Position numbers and translations under genes: made by a program | In this document: positions 5,241 through 5,248 of the stretch, one piece after another | How the letters are laid out: each line of letters starts with the position of its first letter | Numbering within the stretch: position 1 is the first letter of the stretch | Notes under the pieces: model-generated | Seen by the model: only the letters and a program-made list of their open reading frames with translations | Told to the model about the DNA's origin: nothing | Databases searched by the model: none | Assembly: GCA_964477485.1 (NCBI GenBank) | Contig: CAYZEE010000058.1 | Coordinates: 1 to 5,248, forward strand | Source of the DNA: CAYZEE01 sp964477485 | GTDB lineage: Bacteria; Patescibacteriota; Microgenomatia; Levybacterales; UBA12049 | Direction of reading: 5' to 3' | DNA length: 5,248 nt

Positions 5241-5248
5241 TATGCCAA

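Noticed and set aside
5242..5248. Start of a further plus-strand gene (ATGCCAA)
   Set aside because: Only two codons are visible; AAGGA at 5226-5230 is a possible ribosome site but lies within the hairpin, so there is too little to call.

Overview
The window carries the heat-shock chaperone cluster hrcA-grpE-dnaK-dnaJ on the minus strand and, divergent from hrcA, two small plus-strand genes: a four-helix membrane protein and a class I SAM-dependent methyltransferase. Several traits suggest a small-genome bacterium of the Patescibacteria/CPR (Microgenomates-like) type: low G+C with compact spacing, an HrcA about 100 residues shorter than usual, a DnaJ in the dnaJ position that lacks the zinc finger, a small hydrophobic protein of a style common in that group, and first genes without Shine-Dalgarno sites. 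This placement is an inference from gene style. No rRNA or other taxonomic marker is present.

Layout. Positions 1-93 are a non-coding edge with small inverted repeats. DnaJ (94-993, minus) is separated from dnaK by a 135-bp spacer. That spacer holds a bulged long inverted repeat, a short GC hairpin followed by T's (a candidate terminator) and a perfect TATAAT box just before the dnaJ start. DnaK (1129-3039), grpE (3041-3487) and hrcA (3487-4218) are packed with a 1-nt gap and a TAATG stop/start overlap, so they form one transcription unit. The 66-bp divergent region 4219-4284 contains a CIRCE operator laid over a near-consensus hrcA promoter, back to back with a promoter for the membrane protein (4285-4620). 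The methyltransferase (4663-5202) follows with its own predicted promoter. A perfect 9-bp hairpin lies at the right edge.

How it works together. HrcA should bind CIRCE and repress its own operon, DnaK and DnaJ act as the Hsp70 folding machine, and GrpE is the nucleotide exchange factor. DnaJ appears to be transcribed at least partly separately, without its own CIRCE. The two plus-strand genes have no visible functional tie to the chaperones, but the -35 region of the first one overlaps that of hrcA.

The most notable signals are: (i) all four genes preceded by a promoter-like element have a -10 box only 6-10 nt from the ATG and no Shine-Dalgarno, while the operon-internal grpE and dnaK have clear Shine-Dalgarno sites, which suggests leaderless initiation; (ii) a heptanucleotide tandem repeat inside the membrane-protein gene whose copy number would switch the reading frame; and (iii) a reduced HrcA and a DnaJ with a shortened substrate-binding domain loop. 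No wholly new system is evident. The region is mainly a conserved housekeeping operon with unusual regulatory and domain details.
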